This document shows, piece after piece, positions 62,140 through 64,000 of a DNA stretch of 64,000 nt. The DNA comes from Paenibacillus glycanilyticus (GTDB lineage: Bacteria > Bacillota > Bacilli > Paenibacillales > Paenibacillaceae), in assembly GCF_030161375.1 (NCBI RefSeq), contig NZ_BSSQ01000011.1:1-64000 (forward strand), read 5' to 3'. Every line of letters starts with the position of its first letter. The first letter of the stretch is position 1. The notes under the pieces are model-generated. The model was not told the origin of the DNA. It worked only from the letters and a program-made list of their open reading frames with translations, and did no database searches. The position numbers and the translations under genes are program-made.

Positions 62140-63495
62140 ATGTCCATGGATCGGGAAGAAGAGGCGGACTGGATCGCCAAAGACCGCCAATATGTGTGGC
62201 ATGCGATGACACCATATAATGAACAGGTTCCTCCGATGGTTGTGACGGAAGGGCAAGGCTCATGGATAACAGACGACAAGGGCAACCGTTATTTGGACGG
62301 CATGTCCGGATTATGGTGCGTGAATGTCGGATATGGCCGGGAAGAACTGGCGCAAGCCGCGTATGAGCAGCTCAAAACCTTGTCTTATTATCCGCTTACC
62401 CAAAGCCATAAGCCTGCGATCCGTCTTGCCGAGAAGTTAAATGATTGGCTGGAAGACGACTATGTGATCTTCTATTCGAATAGCGGCTCTGATGCGAACG
62501 AAGTAGCGTTCAAGATGGCCAGGCAATACCATGAGCAATCCGGTGCTCCAAGCCGGTATAAGTTTATTTCCCGCTATCGGGCCTATCACGGCAACTCCAT
62601 GGGTGCACTCGCCGCAACCGGGCAAGCTCAGCGCAAATACATGTACGAACCGCTCGCCGGAGGATTTCTGCATGTCCGGCCGCCAGACAGTTACCGCCGT
62701 CCCGAAGGCATGACCGTTCAACAATTTAATTTGCAATGCGCCGAGGCGATCGAAGAGACGATTGTGTGGGAAGGCCAAGAGACCATAGCAGCCGTTATTA
62801 TGGAACCTGCCATTACGGGCGGGGGAGTGATCGTGCCCGAGCCGATTTATCTGGAGAAAGTCCGCGACATCTGCACCAAATATGGCGTCCTGCTCATTAT
62901 GGATGAGGTGATTTGCGGATTTGGACGTTCGGGTCGGAAGTTTGGCCATCTGAATTACGGGATTAAGCCGGATATCGTAACTCTTGCGAAAGGATTAACG
63001 AGTGGTTATTTGCCTTTATCCGCAACGGCCGTTCGCAAAGATCTCTATGAAGCTTTCAAAGGAAAAGAGATGTATAGCCACTTCCGTCATTTAAATACGT
63101 TTGGGGGTTCACCGGCAGCATGCGCTCTTGCGCTAGCGAATCTTGAGATTTTGGAGCGGGAACAACTTGTTGAGCGGTCGGCTATTCTTGGAGCAAGACT
63201 TCGAGATGAGCTATCCGTATTGCTTGAACATCCGGTTGTTGGGGACATTCGCAGCTTTGGTTTCTTGATGGGGATCGAGCTGGTAGCCGACAAGCAGACG
63301 AAAGAGCCGTATCCGCTGTCTGGCGTCGTCCGCATTATGGGGGCGTGCAAAGCAAGAGGCCTTATAATCGGAAAAAACGGCGATACCGTCGCAGGCTACA
63401 ATAATGTGCTTACGATCAGTCCGCCGTTATCATCTACCGATGAGGATGTTGCGTTTCTAATTCAAACGTTAAAAGAAGTTTTTGCGAATCTATAA
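62140..63495 (+). CDS. Class III aminotransferase (omega-amino acid:pyruvate type)
   Basis: 451 residues, PLP-dependent. Motifs: YLDGMSGLWCVNVGYGREEL, FYSNSGSDANEVAFKMARQY, the PLP-ring Asp in LLIMDEVICGFGRSG and the Schiff-base Lys in TLAKGLTSGYLPLS. Close family members move the amino group of beta-alanine or similar omega-amino acids to pyruvate, giving a semialdehyde that the upstream dehydrogenase can oxidise. GAGGAG stands nine bases before ATG. Second gene of a two-gene operon. Confidence 0.93.
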   Translation: MSMDREEEADWIAKDRQYVWHAMTPYNEQVPPMVVTEGQGSWITDDKGNRYLDGMSGLWCVNVGYGREELAQAAYEQLKTLSYYPLTQSHKPAIRLAEKLNDWLEDDYVIFYSNSGSDANEVAFKMARQYHEQSGAPSRYKFISRYRAYHGNSMGALAATGQAQRKYMYEPLAGGFLHVRPPDSYRRPEGMTVQQFNLQCAEAIEETIVWEGQETIAAVIMEPAITGGGVIVPEPIYLEKVRDICTKYGVLLIMDEVICGFGRSGRKFGHLNYGIKPDIVTLAKGLTSGYLPLSATAVRKDLYEAFKGKEMYSHFRHLNTFGGSPAACALALANLEILEREQLVERSAILGARLRDELSVLLEHPVVGDIRSFGFLMGIELVADKQTKEPYPLSGVVRIMGACKARGLIIGKNGDTVAGYNNVLTISPPLSSTDEDVAFLIQTLKEVFANL

Positions 63496-63515
63496 ATAAA
63501 TCTATTCATATAAAA

Positions 63516-63545
63516 CAAAAAAAAGCCTGATCATATATCAAGCTT
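63516..63545 (-). terminator. Terminator of the tRNA-Thr/tRNA-Pro transcript
   Basis: On the minus strand AAGCTTGAT pairs with ATCAGGCTT (one G-U), followed by eight T. It may also end the aminotransferase operon in the plus direction. Confidence 0.75.
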
Positions 63546-63565
63546 CCTGCGTGTTTACTCTATGG

Positions 63566-63639
63566 TCGGGACGACACGATTTGAACATGCGACCCCCTGG
63601 TCCCAAACCAGGTGCTCTACCAAGCTGAGCTACGTCCCG
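63566..63639 (-). tRNA. tRNA-Pro (anticodon TGG)
   Basis: Acceptor CGGGACG/CGTCCCG, D-arm TAGCTCAGCTTGGTAGAGC, anticodon stem-loop CCTGG-TTTGGGA-CCAGG (anticodon TGG), T-arm GTTCAAATC. CCA is encoded at 63563-63565. Confidence 0.96.
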
Positions 63640-63649
63640 AAAAAAATGG

Positions 63650-63722
<73 letters not shown>

Positions 63723-63752
63723 ATATTTCAAATTGTGTCGGGCACAAAATGT

Positions 63753-63782
63753 ATTATGCCATAGCATGTACGGTTTATGCAA
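63753..63782 (-). promoter_or_regulatory. SigA promoter of the tRNA-Thr/tRNA-Pro transcript
   Basis: On the minus strand TTGCAT (63782-63777), an 18-bp spacer and CATAAT (63758-63753), about 31 bp before the tRNA-Thr 5' end. Confidence 0.65.
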
Positions 63783-63803
63783 TCCTTTTTTTATAGAAAA
63801 ATC

Positions 63804-64000
63804 TTAAAGCTTTTTTGCCTTGAAATGCACGACCGCGCTGTACAGCATTTTACCCGTAATGGTGTTGAAAGCGGCATGATGCTGGACTTGATGCACCTGC
63901 AATAAAAGCGCTTTATTATTCTCGATTTGCTGCTCGATCTTGAGCTCCAGCGTGCGGAGATCGCTTGCCTCAAAAAACTCAACCTTGTCTTCAATCAGAT
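63804..64000 (-). CDS. DUF2536 (YrzA-like) protein, 5' part cut off
   Basis: The minus strand is open from the right window edge to TAA at 63804, giving LIEDKVEFFEASDLRTLELK, then IEQQIENNKALLLQVHQVQH and GKMLYSAVVHFKAKKL at the C terminus. This matches the short YrzA-type DUF2536 family from memory; only a few N-terminal residues are missing. Function unknown. The 80 bp to the tRNA-Thr gene contain the tRNA promoter. Confidence 0.75.
   Translation of the reverse strand, partial: LIEDKVEFFEASDLRTLELKIEQQIENNKALLLQVHQVQHHAAFNTITGKMLYSAVVHFKAKKL

Noticed and set aside
63791..63994. 67-codon minus-strand Ser/Arg-rich ORF at the right edge
   Set aside because: A different minus-strand frame over the same bases encodes a DUF2536-like protein, so this one is a shadow.

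Overview
The window looks like the chromosome of a Paenibacillus-type Gram-positive bacterium (Bacillota, Paenibacillaceae). The reasons are Bacillus-type genes (xpt, YqzE, the YqhH/YqhG pair, DegV), SigA promoters with strong AGGAGG ribosome sites, many GTG/TTG starts, Gram-positive lipoproteins, a B12-dependent ribonucleotide reductase, and many carbohydrate-binding or carbohydrate-degrading proteins and ABC transporters. I see no phage, transposase, CRISPR array or rRNA. The taxonomy is inferred, not computed.

Layout. 1-10.4 kb is mostly core: a truncated YhaN-like ATPase, a YkvI-like membrane protein, a lipoprotein, xpt, two small conserved proteins, tRNA-Leu(CAG), a polysaccharide-deacetylase-like secreted protein, a CwlD-like amidase, YqzE, and the coupled SNF2 helicase YqhH with YqhG. 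10.7-13.4 kb is nrdJ behind a candidate NrdR box. 13.4-21.9 kb is accessory: a scrambled dehydrogenase pseudogene behind a MerR gene, an XRE-cupin regulator divergent from a three-gene sugar-metabolism operon, LysR/EamA, a carboxylesterase remnant, an aldo/keto reductase and a CMD-cupin pair. 22-34.2 kb is rich in transporters: one ABC-2 pair, an ABC-2 exporter trio behind a ykkC-like attenuator, an EamA transporter, and a heterodimeric ABC exporter behind tandem palindromic operators.

34.2-48.4 kb holds a nested inverted-repeat element, a deleted NUDIX gene, a DUF1835/coiled-coil/VanZ operon, a sugar ABC importer, a self-regulated ABC/GntR operon, a SIMPL protein, and an operon with a SigW-type ECF promoter. 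That operon encodes a Ser/Gly-rich secreted protein, a glutathionylspermidine-synthase-like ATP-grasp ligase, a lipoprotein and a DUF350 membrane protein, and recalls the enterobacterial ygiBC/yjf loci. 48.7-59.4 kb covers carbohydrate functions: a GH87-type glucanase with a perfect cre site, DegV, an alditol-oxidase-like flavoprotein, and an AraC regulator divergent from a coupled GH51 arabinofuranosidase and sulfatase. 59.4-64 kb holds a 35-residue membrane peptide, a lipoprotein, a HIT protein, a methylmalonate-semialdehyde dehydrogenase with a class III aminotransferase, tRNA-Pro, tRNA-Thr and the start of a DUF2536-like gene.

The most interesting points are the ECF-controlled ATP-grasp/DUF350 operon, the atypical ykkC-like riboswitch ahead of an ABC-2 exporter, and the dehydrogenase pseudogene whose internal pieces are each inverted in place.
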